From: Sequoia sempervirens | Lineage: Eukaryota; Streptophyta; Pinopsida; Cupressales; Cupressaceae | Assembly: GCA_007258455.2 (NCBI GenBank) | Contig: VDFB02193867.1 | Location: 531,438,751 to 531,502,750, forward strand | Direction: 5' to 3' | DNA: 64,000 bases | Position numbers and translations under genes: made by a program | Notes under the pieces: model-generated | The model's input: the letters and a program-made list of their open reading frames with translations, nothing else | What the model was told of the DNA's origin: nothing | Databases searched by the model: none | Part shown: positions 23,534-35,399 of the stretch, piece after piece | How the letters are laid out: each line of letters opens with the position of its first letter | Position numbering within the stretch: the stretch's first letter is position 1

Positions 23534-25813
23534 CTACCTCATTGGGGCAATCATATTCTGTGATGATATGCTTGAGGCAAGGCTCACTTTCAATCCTAAT
23601 ATGAGTTGAGACCCCTCTCTATGGTAGCCACATATGTGAAAAGTCAAGGGAAAGATATCCCCTAGACTTTTCATCAAATCTCTGCTCAGTAACATACCAT
23701 AAGTCTCTGGGATGTCTGCCACTTGGACATCTATATTGGTTTGAATCCTAGGGTTTGATCCTACTTGGACATGTACGTTTTTCAACTCCCCAACTACATT
23801 AACTTCTGTTTTGTCAAGTTGGATGACCCTCTTGTTAGTTTGGACAGGGTCCAACCCCAATTTTTTACATATAGAATATGGCATGAAATTGCTTGAAGCT
23901 CCTGAATCCAACAAATAGTTATGTAGATTCTTCCCACAAATTCTTAAACTTAGAAGAAATGGTGGGGTACCTACCTTATTTCTGTATAAGGCTGCATTCA
24001 TGTCTGCAATAGGTGCAACCTTGCTTTTTCCTTTTGATTTATCAGCTAGTTCTAAAGATTTCAACACTATTTCCCTTTGAGCATGGCACCACTTTAAGAT
24101 GTCAAAGAATGACAAAGAAGTTTTCTATCTCTACATCTCAGAAACAACATCAAATTCTATATTATAACTTGAATTGCTTTTGAACATGGCAGAGGAATTA
24201 CCCTTATTATGGAAGTCAGGCGGGCCTTTTGGTGGAGGAGGATTATTATCAACACCTTGATTTGGAGGCACCATGTGATTAGGGGGTGCTGATGTAGAGA
24301 ATGAACCTTTATTCTGATTTCGCAAGAAGTGTCCTCCTTTGGCTTGAAAGGCTTGGGCATCATATGAATCTTCCTTTGGTTCATTCTCCTCTTGCCTTGG
24401 GAATGAGAGCTGTTCTTAAAATAGGTCATAAGCCATTGCAGTATCCATTGAGTCACCTCCTTTGTTTGAATTCCCCTGGAATGTGTGAGCATCTTCGTGT
24501 GCCATCTTGACAACTTTCTCCATTTGGGGGTAGTTTACCTCAAAATGGGTCGCAGTATCATGCAACCTGCAACAATTGGTCATGAAGTTGAGGTTGGCCA
24601 TGTTTGCAGTATGTGTTCTTTCCTCATTTGCTTGATAGTTATGAGAAACTCCCCCATTATTGGGCCCTGTATTCCATTTCCTATTGTTATTTGGCCTTTG
24701 GTTATACCCTCTGTTTTGGTTTTGGTGCCCTTGATTAGGGGAGTTCTAGCCTTGATAACCCCTTTGGTTGTAATTGTTATGATTCTGATAGTTACCCTGA
24801 TTGTTTTGGGAGGGGTTCAATCAAAGTTGAGCCATGTCATTGGTGACTTGGGACAACGTTTTCTTCAAGGTTTCTACCTCATTTGTAAGATGGACTGTCT
24901 TCTCACTCTCCACATTCTTAGCAGTAGGTGGCTGACCACCATGATTTGGTGTTCCAATTTGGTTCTAATGACCATGGGAACTTTGAGGAAGCTGTGATTG
25001 TTGAAAGGGATCAGAAGCTCCAGTAGCAAAGAATGGGACAATTGGTTGAGTTTGCAATTTAGACATAGGCCCATAATGGGAAGAAGACATTCCTGGGATA
25101 GTATTGAATAGAGGAGTTGGGTTATGAATTTGATATCCTATCGAAGGGAAACCTCCTCCTAGGCCTCCTTGTTGAGAACTAATTTGTTGTTGCAGCTTGA
25201 TAGCTAAATGATATACTTTGGATAGAGAATCAATATCAGTTGATTGATAAGTCCTTTGCAAGAACAAGCCAAGCAGGGGGTCTATAACTCTGAAGTAAGC
25301 TTGAATGGCACTATTCTCGGTGACTAGATAGGGATCTTGCAATCTCCTATACATTCGCTGGAATCTAGTATTGAATAGGGGAAAGGATTCACATGGCTCT
25401 TTCCTGATGGTGGCAAATTGGTGGTATAAAAGAGCTGGATCCACATAAACCCTGAACTGATTAATGAAAGCATTTTCCAAGTGTTTCTAGGTCAAAATGG
25501 AACCTTGAGGAAGATTAAGGTACCAATTGTATGCCATGTCCCCTAAGGAGTAAGGAAATAGCCTACATAATACATCATGGTGAGCTATCTGAGCTCTAGT
25601 ACAAGCATCCTTGAAAGCTTGTATGTGCTCTTCAGCACTCCTTGACTCGCAATGAATATACTTAGGGCAGAATTTCTCAAGGTTTTTTGGAATATCATGA
25701 AAACCTCCAGGGATAGTCCCCAATGGAGAGGGATTATTCTGAAAGAATGCCATTGGTAGCGGTGGTGGTGGGTGAGCCAGCTGTTGTATGGGTTGAACTA
25801 GTTGTGATGACAC
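23534..25813 (-). pseudogene. Gag and aspartic protease of element 1, one frame
   Basis: Gag forms the particle and protease matures it. The frame from ATG 25813 to 23534 has no frameshift, only stops: by eye five TAG, one TGA and one TAA. Gag core lies at 25750-25150 (FCPKYIHCESRSAEEHIQAF, then a YRRLQDPYLV region). A Q/N-rich and G-rich part with an incomplete zinc-knuckle-like region (NCCRLHDTATHFEV, 24580) follows. Protease (24115-23560) shows LLDSGASSNFMPYSI, the D-S-G active site, and ETYGMLLSRD near its end. The start is supported by a leader of 255 bp after the LTR. Confidence 0.85.
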
Positions 25814-26045
25814 TTGAGATGGATGTGGAGATGGATTAATAGGTATCCACTAGGGTATTGGTGAAAAGCCTAGTGGAGTGAGTGGAGTTGATAAGGGTGG
25901 TATGATGGTGGCCCCAATTTTGCGAACCTTGTGTCTTGTTGGGGTCTTGAGTTCTATCAACGGTGATGGATTTTTAGCTGATCGAAGAACTATGTGGGGC
26001 TTCTCTGATGAGAAAGACCGAGCTTTATCTAGTTTTCCCCTCTAG
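25814..26045 (-). other. Leader between primer binding site and gag
   Basis: Untranslated leader of element 1 of about 230 bp. No other feature is seen. Confidence 0.6.
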
Positions 26046-26063
26046 GCCCTCCTTCTAGCACCA
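26046..26063 (-). promoter_or_regulatory. Candidate primer binding site of element 1
   Basis: On the minus strand TGGTGCTAGAAGGAGGG begins five bases (GAAAC) after the LTR end. A similar TGGAGTTAGAGGAAG stands next to the LTR of element 2 at 48526-48542. The TGG start fits pairing with a tRNA CCA end. The tRNA was not identified. Confidence 0.6.
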
Positions 26064-26927
26064 GTTTCTGTTGATGGTCCTTTTGGCACAACAACATGCA
26101 AACAAAATATTGCTATCCTATTTCTCTTGAAAGAGAAAGATGATCACCTAGATATCTTAGCCCCCAAGGTCTATGAAGTTGGTTCTCAACTATGCTAATG
26201 TTACTCAATTGATCAATGTAATAGTAATGTTTAAGGGGCCTGCTGGTGTTGAGCTTCTGGATTGTTCTAAGATCAAGCATGAAATAAAACCTAATTTAAC
26301 TAGGGTTTTTAAAGAAACAAAAAAAGATAGATCAGGGTTTTGGGACAGAAAAGAACAATAATTCATCCAATTTTAACCAGATTTGTTAGCTTCAAGGAAT
26401 TTGTTAACTAAAACTGCAGAACAAAGTAAAATTGTGATTGACACACAACCTCTTTCATTCACAGTGCTAGTTCAAATAACAGATTTTAAGTTACCATTTA
26501 AATAAAACACAAAATAACATTTCACTCCTTGAAGACTTCACAAATCAAATGATCAACTTAATACAAATATCATTCAGGAACACAATATGAAGTAGATTAA
26601 ACTCTGATTGCTTCTACTGTTAGTGAAATAGATAAGCAATATTTACAAGGCTAGCACAATCACCAGTGTATAGAGAATCTGCAATTCCAAATTGTTTCCA
26701 ACTACACTAAGAGAACTTGGAAAATACATTACAACCAATACTAAACTTTACTACTAGGTAAGAAGACAAAAGAAGCTCTCATTACTAAGAATCAAGATGC
26801 AACTCTATCTCCTTCTACTTCAGAAAAATCCTACTCTATTACTACTCTTAACTTTTAACCCTTCCTTTTTAGTTCTAATCCTAACTATCTCTTAAAAGTT
26901 ATAACTTTTTACAAAGAGGCTTGAATT

Positions 26928-26938
26928 CTTTATATACA
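26928..26938 (-). promoter_or_regulatory. TATA-like box in the 5' LTR
   Basis: Minus strand reads TGTATATAAAG, about 860 bp before the LTR end. The left LTR has the same box with one change. It would set the start of the R region. Confidence 0.45.
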
Positions 26939-27539
26939 GAATGTACCAAAAGGGATGCACTGGCTACTATTTTAGGGTTTTTACAAAATATCTGCTTCAG
27001 AAGAGTCGGTCCTCAGATCTTTCTGAGAAGAGTCAATGCAACATTTAATAAGAAGCCCTACCATCCATGCTGATGAAGGATTTCTATCCTCAGGAGAAGC
27101 CTTTTAGATCTTTTGGTAGCTACAACATTAACTTTGTCCTTTCGTGTCCATCCTCGAACTCCATCGGGGCTACCTTGAATGCTCTAAAATCATTTTGCCA
27201 TTAATATTGATCAATCTCTGTCGGTAGTCACTATAGCTGTCCCTGTTTGTCACATATCCTTCCTTCCTTCGGCTTCCTTCATGTTCCGGACTTCTATTGT
27301 AGGTTGACCATTCGATAGAACATCATTGGGCCTCCCTGTAGATTTGAACATTACACCCGAGCTGATCCATCGCCTCCTTGATCTCAGAATGGATCGATAT
27401 TGCTTGCACTTTGTTGGTCTTCTTACACAAGGATGGTCAATCAATGAAACTATTACTGGTCCACCCCCTGAGCTTACCCTGATTGGTCAGACCCATGCCA
27501 CACGAGCTTCTCAGGTGGTCAAAGGTGGTTTGAATGGCA

Positions 27540-28760
27540 TCGCATGTCGGTGAGACACGAATCATGTCTCCCCAATGTGATTATCGCTTTTATCAACCAT
27601 CGACATGACATTAGACAGTTAGAAAGACGTTTCGGCGAGTTGAAGAAGTCATATCGAGCTTGTGAAAACTATCGGCAAGACAGTCGCTAGTCGGTGGGAC
27701 ATTATAGCGAACCTCAGGATCCTTCAGCGATCACATTTTTCATGTCGGGGAGACTATCGCTTGTCACTATGACCTCATGGCAAAGTCTTCCTTTTCTCCC
27801 TGAGCTCTTTCTTCTTCTCCGGGCTCGAGCTCCTTTTCCCTTTCAGTGTGACTTTCTTTCTTCGCCAAGACCTTTTGGTGAAGGCATGATCCTTCACCGA
27901 GCTCCATTTCTTTCGGTGGGGTCTCCTTTCTGTTGGCAGGACATTCTATGGTCGGGGAGACCTCACTACTTTCGGCAAGACCGCTTGTCAATCTCTCCTT
28001 TTTCTCCTTGAGCTCACTTGATCCCGTTGCGAAGAAATTCCTGGGTCGCCGAGACTTCTTAGCGAGCTCAAATTACTACGCCGATGCCACTTACTCTTCG
28101 GCGGGCTCCTTCATGTTGGCGAGACTTCTTTTTTTTGCCCAGACCTCCCACCGAGGTCCTCTCTTTCACCGAGTTGTTCACTGGTCGACATGACATCCTG
28201 AGGTCTGAGAGACATCATGGCGACCCTTTGTTTTCTCCTCGAGCCCATTCTATTTTTCTGATACCACTTTGCTTCGGCAAGAGTTCACCCTGTTGGTGAG
28301 ACATCTTGCCAAGCTCACTTTTCTCTCGGTGATCTTCCTTCATGTTGCTGAGACTTCCTTTGGTCAATGAGACTTTACACCGACCGAGGCTTCCTTTCGT
28401 CGAGCGCTAACTTTCTCCGGACTACTCCTACCCTTTTTGGCGAGACCTACGCTAATTGGCCATACCTCCTGTTGAAGGAAAAATTATCGCCGGGCTCAGA
28501 TTCTTAGGTGAGACCTTCCTCTATCGGTGGGACATCGTTTGGTCAGTGAGATCCTATACCAACTGAAGCTCCCTTTTGCTGAACCCTATTGTCGCCGAGA
28601 CCTCCCTTGTGGTCATACCGATAGACCCCCCCCTTTGTGCCTAGTCAGTGTGACCAAATGTATTCACCAAGACCTCCCTTCGAAGTCAAAATCTCCCACT
28701 GATATGTATTTTCTCTGTCGCCGGTCGGGGAGACATAAGGATCTCACTGAGACCCTTCGC
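27540..28760. repeat. Degenerate TCGGYGAGAC array within the right LTR
   Basis: Same array as at 1060-2300. Several cores differ between the copies by C/T or G/A changes (for example GTCGG against GTTGG), as expected from decay of methylated CG. Confidence 0.75.
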
Positions 28761-29260
28761 CGAAGAAAAAATCCTATGCCGATGGGAAGTTCTTAGTCAC
28801 CAGGACTCTAATTGATGTCTTGCCAATTGATGCCTGCACATGAATTTCACTCACTGTGACATCTCTGGGGTCTTGCCGACCTTTTCCTTAGCTGATTTTT
28901 ATGACCAACTGGATTGGGGAATGCATTCCAACTGAGCTCCCTTGGAAAATATTATCATGTGTAGGATTCAATCCTGCAAAAGAAATGCTTATTCCATTAG
29001 TCCCCAAAGCATATGAAATATATTAAAATAAACTATCTTGTTGCTTATGATTATTTCATTGAATACTTGGCAAGAAGGAAACCAACTCAAGTTGAGATAG
29101 AACCAAGATTTAAATCAAGCAGAATAGAAGACAAGCTCGGTAGAAAACAAAAGTACCTCCAAGAGGAAAGCAAGCAACCAAAAGCAAAAGAAACCAGAAA
29201 GAGAAAGGGGGACCCATTTTGTTTTCAGAATAAAATGGGGTGGTTATGCAAGGCATAACA

Positions 29261-30957
29261 TGAATCATTATTATAAATCAAGTACATGACTCAAGGCCAA
29301 TGGCATTCCTACACCAAGATAACTTATCTTTCCAAAGTATCTATAACCAAACTATCGTAGGTAGAACTTCATGCTATCAACATAACAACCCAAATCTGCA
29401 AACAAGTCCCTATATATCCACCATCCTGCAAAATAAGACTCCAAGGTAATAACACACATAGACATGCGATAAAAAAACTCCTAAGTAACCCATTTTAGTA
29501 AAGTGTAACCAATCCAAGAGAGGTGCCCCTCTCATACAAAACACCTATACCTTCTAGAACTACCATTGCAAAGGTAATGTCAAATCTAAAAACAAGATCA
29601 CAACATTAACAAGTCCTCCTATAACACTTCACATAGAGGATGTGGCTAACTCCTCTATGATAGTGTCAAAGAAGCATACAATGATATGCAAAATACATCT
29701 CTCATAACATAAGAACCTTCAAGAAGAAGACAATATTACCACAAAGAGAGAAATTGCAAATCAAACCATGTTCTTATACCACACTAACATGTGCCAAACT
29801 GTGTAAAGTAAGATCTCCTTCAACACTCCCAAACTGAAAGGATATCAACATCTAACCATTCAACTTATAATGAAACATGGAAAAACTTAGATGTAAACCT
29901 CTCATAGAAAGGAGATCAAACTTAGCCAAACATTCCCACAAAAAAAGGGAATATGCCCAAAGCCACTAACTATCTCCTATACCTCTCCTACCCAAATCCT
30001 TAGAACTAACTCAAGTTCAATATTGCAAGGAGAACAATGGAAATACATAAAATCATGCATCTACTTCTCAACAATCCCTTAGAACTCAATTTTCAAGACT
30101 AATGCATAAGAGAAGACAAGATACATATTATTAATGCATATAATAATAATGTGGGAAACACCTCTTAGATCATTTACCTGCCGAGTAGACCAAGCGTGGG
30201 ATACAAGATTGTCTTGTGCGTATAACCCTTAGTGACCATGAACTTTCCGTATGAATGACCTTAGATGGGTCTATGAGTGGACTCTGTCATTTCCAGTTGG
30301 TAGGTATGGGTCTTTGTTGTTGATTTTTTTTGTAACAGGTAACCATCCAGAGCACATGTCTCTTGTGACATGGAAATATCTGGCTAGCTTGGAATGTCTC
30401 TGTGTCATGAGGGCAGCGTTGGTGATCAATCCCGTATGACTTCCAAATGCAACCTACATAATACTTGAAGCTGAAGCAAATGAATTGGTACTCAAAACAA
30501 AACAACATCCTCTCAAAGGGAAGAACAATAACCCTTGCCAAAGGGAATCTAAGGGTCCTCCGTAGACAAGATGTTAAAACCTCTTCGATCACGCTGAGAT
30601 AACCATGTCCAGATAGATCTTGTTGAACTATGGTACCAGTCTGTGCGTGACAGCAAGACAGACATCAGAGCCATCGCGTCAAAGAAACTCCCCTTGAGAA
30701 CTTGTGTAACCAAGCTATCCATGATATCCTGATAACCATCTCCTAAGTGAAGATCATCCATGGCCTCAACACAATCAAAGAAACTGATGTTAATGACACA
30801 ACTCCCAAAAGGTCAAGAAAACCATAATATCTAAACCAAGAAGATAAAAACACTTCTTTTACAAATTTGTAATAACTCAATAGTAAAAGCTCCCACTACA
30901 ACCAAAAAACCTTCAAACTTTTAAGAGAAAGGTGTCCCAAACTCTACCCAACCGTTA
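29261..30957. other. Flank of element 1, probably internal DNA of an older Copia-like element
   Basis: No protein family is recognised. A 70-codon minus-strand frame at 30761-30549 is the longest candidate and has no clear motif. The Copia-like primer binding site at 30958-30969 suggests this is internal DNA of a minus-strand Copia-like element into which element 1 inserted. The target duplication of element 1 cannot be checked because its left end is outside the window. Confidence 0.4.
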
Positions 30958-30969
30958 GATCTGATACCA
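30958..30969 (-). promoter_or_regulatory. Primer binding site of initiator-Met type
   Basis: Minus strand reads TGGTATCAGATC, close to the TGGTATCAGAGC used by many Copia elements, two bases after an LTR-like end TTTTCGACA (30972). Confidence 0.6.
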
Positions 30970-30971
30970 AA

Positions 30972-31996
30972 TGTCGAAAATGAAGGTGAAATTGTATGTT
31001 AAAAATTGTAAACCTATGAGATTGTAGATTTAATTAAGTGTTCTTTGTCACAATTCTTTGTGTATGATTATCTGTTTAGATCAATTTTACCAATTGTAGA
31101 AAGAGACAAAAGATTGTAGAAGAATGAGACAAGAAGATAAAAGTGACACAACATATACTTGGAGAAACCCTTTTAGGAAAAAAATCCACCATAATCAATA
31201 GTGCTTGCATTATTTAACCTTATAACAAGATTAGAATAATACTGTATTAATCCTTGATTGATATGCTTCCTTTCCTTCAACAATCCTTCTTCACAACCTC
31301 CACAAAACTCTCATACACTTTCTGCAGCACAAGCTAAACATGCATTCCATGTGACCAAGCATGAATCCACACATTCCATGCCATGCTTCAAACCCTCACA
31401 CATGCACAGGCTTAGCCTTCTAACTGGGTACAAACTGTGATGCAATTGCTGCAATAAATAGACAATTAATGAGAATGTAAACTCATAAGAGTTATCAAAT
31501 ACAAGAGCATTAATCTCCTCTAAAAAATCTATGCCTAGATTGTGCAAGTAGAGTTCCAATGTGTAATATGAGTTTAAACCAAAGTCTTCCTCAATTTAGG
31601 CACCCCAAACTAAACACTTAACAGAATTTTGGTCAAGAAAACATCTTGCAAGGTTCACCTCAAAGTTGGTGCCCAAGAATGGGTCTACTTAACTAAGCCT
31701 TGTAAATATCTTCTCTTGCAAAAGGTGTTAACTCAAAGATGCCAACTTGGGCACCCAAGGTGGGTCCAAATCAATCTTAGTTAACTGAAACATATCTCTC
31801 CACCAATTCATGCAAACATTATGCATGATTGATCATCCCCACTTAACTGAATGTATCCACCTATTATTTGTCATGAAACTGAAGTCATTAGTCATGAAAC
31901 TCAAGTCAACTAAATTTAACTAGCATTCAACTCAAACTAACTACATGCAATTGAAGATAACTGAACCATAATTGAACTGAATTGAACTAAACTGAA
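30972..31996 (-). mobile_element. Copia-like LTR (partial, far end not located)
   Basis: On the plus strand it starts TGTCGAAAATGAAGG, i.e. a CA end on the minus strand, next to the primer binding site. The block GGAGAAACCCTTTTAGG at about 31160 resembles sequence common in plant Copia LTRs. The other end lies in this stretch or beyond the gap at 31997. Confidence 0.45.
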
Positions 31997-32096
31997 NNNN
32001 NNNNNNNNNNNNNNNNNNNNNNNNNNNNNNNNNNNNNNNNNNNNNNNNNNNNNNNNNNNNNNNNNNNNNNNNNNNNNNNNNNNNNNNNNNNNNNNN
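31997..32096. other. Assembly gap (100 N)
   Basis: Exactly 100 N between contigs B and C. The order and orientation of C relative to B are not proved by sequence. Confidence 0.98.
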
Positions 32097-32460
32097 TTGT
32101 ATTTCATGTATATAGTTCAAATAACAAGAAGAAAGAGACAAGAAAAAGAGAAGAATTTGTTTTGAATGTAGACCAAAAAAGGAGCGTGTTATAATGTTCT
32201 TGCATTTTGGAAATGTTTTTTTGATTTCAAAAAAATGCACATTTTTTGAACTGAAAATGCACACATTTTTTGAAATTAAAACCATAACACAAGCGCATTA
32301 TAATGCACTCGCGTTATGGCTTGGTAATGACTAAGCCTAGGCTTGGTCACTACCAACCCATAACATGAGTACGTTTTACTATAACAGGCTCACGTTTTCG
32401 CTATTTTGGGATGAAAAAGTAAATTGGCCACTTTTTGGCCCCCCATATTTTTGCACTTAC
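32097..32460. other. Short non-coding stretch at the start of contig C
   Basis: No gene seen. ATGCACATTTTTTGAA-like words occur twice, and GCGTTATGG, GCGTGTTATAATG and CATTATAATGC words recur within 200 bp. Confidence 0.4.
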
Positions 32461-32469
32461 CCATGCCTA

Positions 32470-33402
32470 ATAGTGTTATGTTTGTGAGAAGGATTTGGAG
32501 GAAAACTCTCATTTGTTTATTGGGTGCAATGTTGCTCGGGAGGTGTGGGTGTAGTTTCTTAACCTTTGGAGGTTGGAATGGATCTTCCCTTCTTCGGTAT
32601 GAGAGCTCTGGCCCCAGTGGTAGGCTACCTTTTCTAATCCTTCCCTAGTGCTGCTTTGGTCCCTCATGCTTCATGTTGTGTGGGGTTTGTGGAAGGAGAG
32701 GAATGACAAATTGTTTAGGGATGTTGCTCTCTCCTTGATCTCCTTGTTTTTCAAAATTGTTTCGGCCATTAAGGAGAATTTTATACAAGTGGTTGCCAAT
32801 TCTAATATCCCTAGCCAAGTGGTGGTTTTTGATTATGATGTCAGAGTGGATGATCAGTGGAATATTTTCTTTGATATTTCCAAGCCTTTGAAGAAAGCTA
32901 AATCGGATAGAGAAGGGGTTGTTTGGTACTCACCTCCTCTTAGTTCGCGTAAAGTCAACTTTGATGGTTCTGCTAAAGGCAATTCGAGACCTGCTGGTTG
33001 TGGAGGAGTGTTAAGAGATCTTAATGGTAAGCTTGTTTCAGTAGTGGCACTCCCTTTGGGAACCTAGTCAAACCACTATGTTGAAGCAACGATAGCCTAT
33101 CATGGCATCAAGCTAGCTAGGGAGAAGGGAATTCTAAAATTTGGGTTGAAGGGGACTCATTGAATATTATTAATTGTTTAAGTAATTTTTCCCCTCCTTC
33201 ATGGTCAATTGAAATATTTATTATGGATGCCCGTTCCATGTTGAATGAATTTGATGAGGTTTATATTTCCCATGCCTTTCATGAGGCAAATGGGGTGGCA
33301 GATTTGTTGGAAAATCTTGGGGTGACATTAGCTAGATCTTGGGAGGTTAATGATAACTCGTTGATTGAATTAATTTGCTTACTTAATAATGATAGCTCCT
33401 AA
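32470..33402 (+). pseudogene. LINE (L1-like) ORF2 tail: zinc-finger and RNase H
   Basis: The frame near 32475 reads CYVCEKDLEENSHLFIGC then VAREVW, the C..C...H....C finger found after RT in plant LINEs. 32648-33067 reads a connecting region and VNFDGSAKGNSRPAGCGGVL, the start of a plant LINE RNase H with D present. 33160-33402 holds its end (SHAFHEANGVADLLENLG). A frame change and stops separate the pieces. RT and endonuclease are absent, so only the 3' part of ORF2 remains, cut at or before the contig start. Confidence 0.8.
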
Positions 33403-33647
33403 TTCTTTGGAGGAGGCTGTCTCTTCAAGTGTTTCCAAAGGCTAGTGTGGTAATTATGTTTAGTCCAGGTTGATGACACTTAACACTTGTGATGCTCATT
33501 GGAATTTGTGGTAATACGAGTTGTATTTGCAAGAGGCTCCTGGCCATTATTTTATTTTGTACCTCAAAAGGCAGTCCCACATGCTTTTTGGGTGCATTTT
33601 TACCTTTGCCCTTGTTTATTTGCATTCATTTCCTATGTGGTATGTCT

Positions 33648-35090
33648 TTTGTGATCTGATCGCCTTTGAATATGGGTGGGGATAGGTGTAGAACTGAGCC
33701 TCTTTCATGTGATGAGATCAAAGAAAATGCTGATGTCTATTATAGAAAGGAGGGGTTACCCCGTTCATGGAGAAATTACATGGGTTTAAGTAAAATTTCT
33801 CTCAGGAGTTTGTCGATGCTTGGCATGGTCGGGTGTTGAGTATGCTTGGCAGGGACATCACTTTCAGTGAGGAGTTCATTATAGAAGTTATGGGGTTGTC
33901 CACCAAAGGAAGGGAATTTTATGGGGGACAAGGAGAAGGCCAAAATGGCGAGACTCAATGGTGGGGGTTATGACCACACTAAAATCAAGCCTATTTGGGG
34001 TGAGGTTGCCATGGTGCTAATGCGTTATTTTACTTTGGATGGGAGATATACGACTCTGTATGGGCATCATTTTATGATTCTTAATCACTTCCATCATGGT
34101 AAATTAATTTCTTTCCCTTTCTATCTTCTACTTTATTTAGAACATGGGATTGTGGACTTTAGAAGGAATCCTAAGAATCCCTTCTTACATGAGGGTTTGG
34201 TGTTGTTAATTATGGAACACATAAAGGATAATTTTATTATTGAGTCCCCTATTCCTGTTAAATATGATAAGTCAAAGAAGAGGGAGAAGGGGAGTGGGAA
34301 ATGCCAAATTGAGGAGGTGGATGGTAGTGCTAGGACATAAATTAAGGAGGAATCTAATGCATGGTTGGATGGTTACCATACAGACCTAGATTATACTCCT
34401 TCTGGGGGAAAGAAAAGATTTTCCAAAAAGGTTAAGCCTTCCACACCACATGTGAAACATAAAATTTAGGCGACTTGTGACGAGGAGGCTATGGAGGGTA
34501 AAGCTAGTAAGAGGAAGACCTCGAAATAGGGGCCGATGTGTTCCCAAGAATTTATGGATAAGCTACAAGAGGGAATTAGGGTTAATAAGGCTGAAGAGGT
34601 AGTAGATTTGGTGAATGATGATCTAGATTATGGTGGTGGTGGGGGGGTCCCAGTTGTGGGGAAGGTGAATAGTGTGGTGGATTTGGAGGAAACTCTTGCT
34701 ATGTCGACGTCTAAAGACACATGTAAGGTTAAAATTGATTCTCTTGAGGTTTTCCAAGAAGATGACTCGCCCATGAGCTCCCATAAGGGGAGGGGCTTGT
34801 ATTGGGGTGTAATGGACTACACACATGCGTTTGGACTAGTCAAGGAAGGGGCTGATATCTCTTTTAATTTTCTTATGTAGTTGGTTGAGGAGGTTTAGGA
34901 CCTCCATAACAAGTATGCCACAATTGGTCGCTACAATATCTCTACCCTTAGAAGCCTAAAGGAGAAGGTCTCTTTCTTCAGTATGGTTAAATTGTTGAAT
35001 TTCAACCTTGGCCTTATGGTGGAGGATGTGGCTAATTTGAAAAAAAGATCATGGTCCTAGGCTATCAACGGTGGAGAGGAATTCCCTACT
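33648..35090 (+). pseudogene. ORF Y: unrecognised gene after the LINE RNase H, TAG-rich
   Basis: The open pieces are 33921-34340 and 34536-34880, in one frame, with TAA at 34338 and TAG at 34467, 34527, 34878 and 34896. Upstream (33790-33920) another frame reads DAWHGRVLSML and EEFIIEVMGLSTKGREFYG. The core reads RYFTLDGRYTTLYGHHF, LNHFHHGKLISFPFYL and NPFLHEGLVLLI. I recall similar proteins of unknown function linked to plant transposons. The C-terminal part is basic then acidic. The plan (aromatic helical core, then charged tail) recalls ORF X. It lies between a LINE RNase H and a LINE-like 3' end, which is unusual. Confidence 0.55.
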
Positions 35091-35399
35091 GTTGCATAAA
35101 GACCTTAATGTGATGATTAATCTCAACAAGGAGAAGCTTGAATCCTCTACTGAAGGTTTGGTGTTCCTGAATGAAAAGGCTAGGGAATGGATGGGGAGAT
35201 TTCTATTTAGTGAGTTGGTGAACTAGGATGAGGGGGAGGATGCTGAGAAGAGTTTGCAGGTTGCAGACTTGGGAACAGGACTAAGCATTTGCACTCAGAG
35301 CAAAACCAATAAGTGCAAGACGATGTCGAGGTAGGATGTTGATGAGATCATGGAAATGCACGACAAGGTGATATCTAAGGATAGCTCGAATGTTAAAGG

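Larger units (their letters stand above)
14927..29260 (-). mobile_element. Gypsy element 1 (part in contig B): 5' LTR, gag, protease, two RNases H, RT, integrase
   Basis: The minus-strand order is LTR, primer binding site, gag, protease, archaeal-type RNase H, RT, gypsy RNase H and integrase. No chromodomain is seen. A CACTA-like insertion breaks the integrase end. If contig A is flipped, ORF X, contig L and the left LTR complete an element of about 25 kb. Many stops but rather few frameshifts are present. Recognisable lineage features (the RT motif LNRASEKDNYPLP and RNase H placed before RT) separate it from elements 2 and 3. Confidence 0.8.
26069..29260 (-). mobile_element. 5' LTR of gypsy element 1 (3,192 bp)
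   Basis: Minus strand starts TGTTATGCC (at 29260) and ends CCATCAACA (at 26069), giving the usual TG...CA ends with a short TGTT/AACA inverted match. The portion from 26478 on matches 1-2777. It contains the TCGGYGAGAC array (27540-28760) and a TATA-like box at 26928-26938. Both copies keep an 81-codon open frame on the plus strand at the U3 edge (29013-29258; 2530-2775), basic and of unknown meaning. Confidence 0.85.

Noticed and set aside
30549..30761. A Copia Gag start next to the initiator-Met type binding site
   Set aside because: The 70-codon frame has no Gag motif or zinc finger that I can see.
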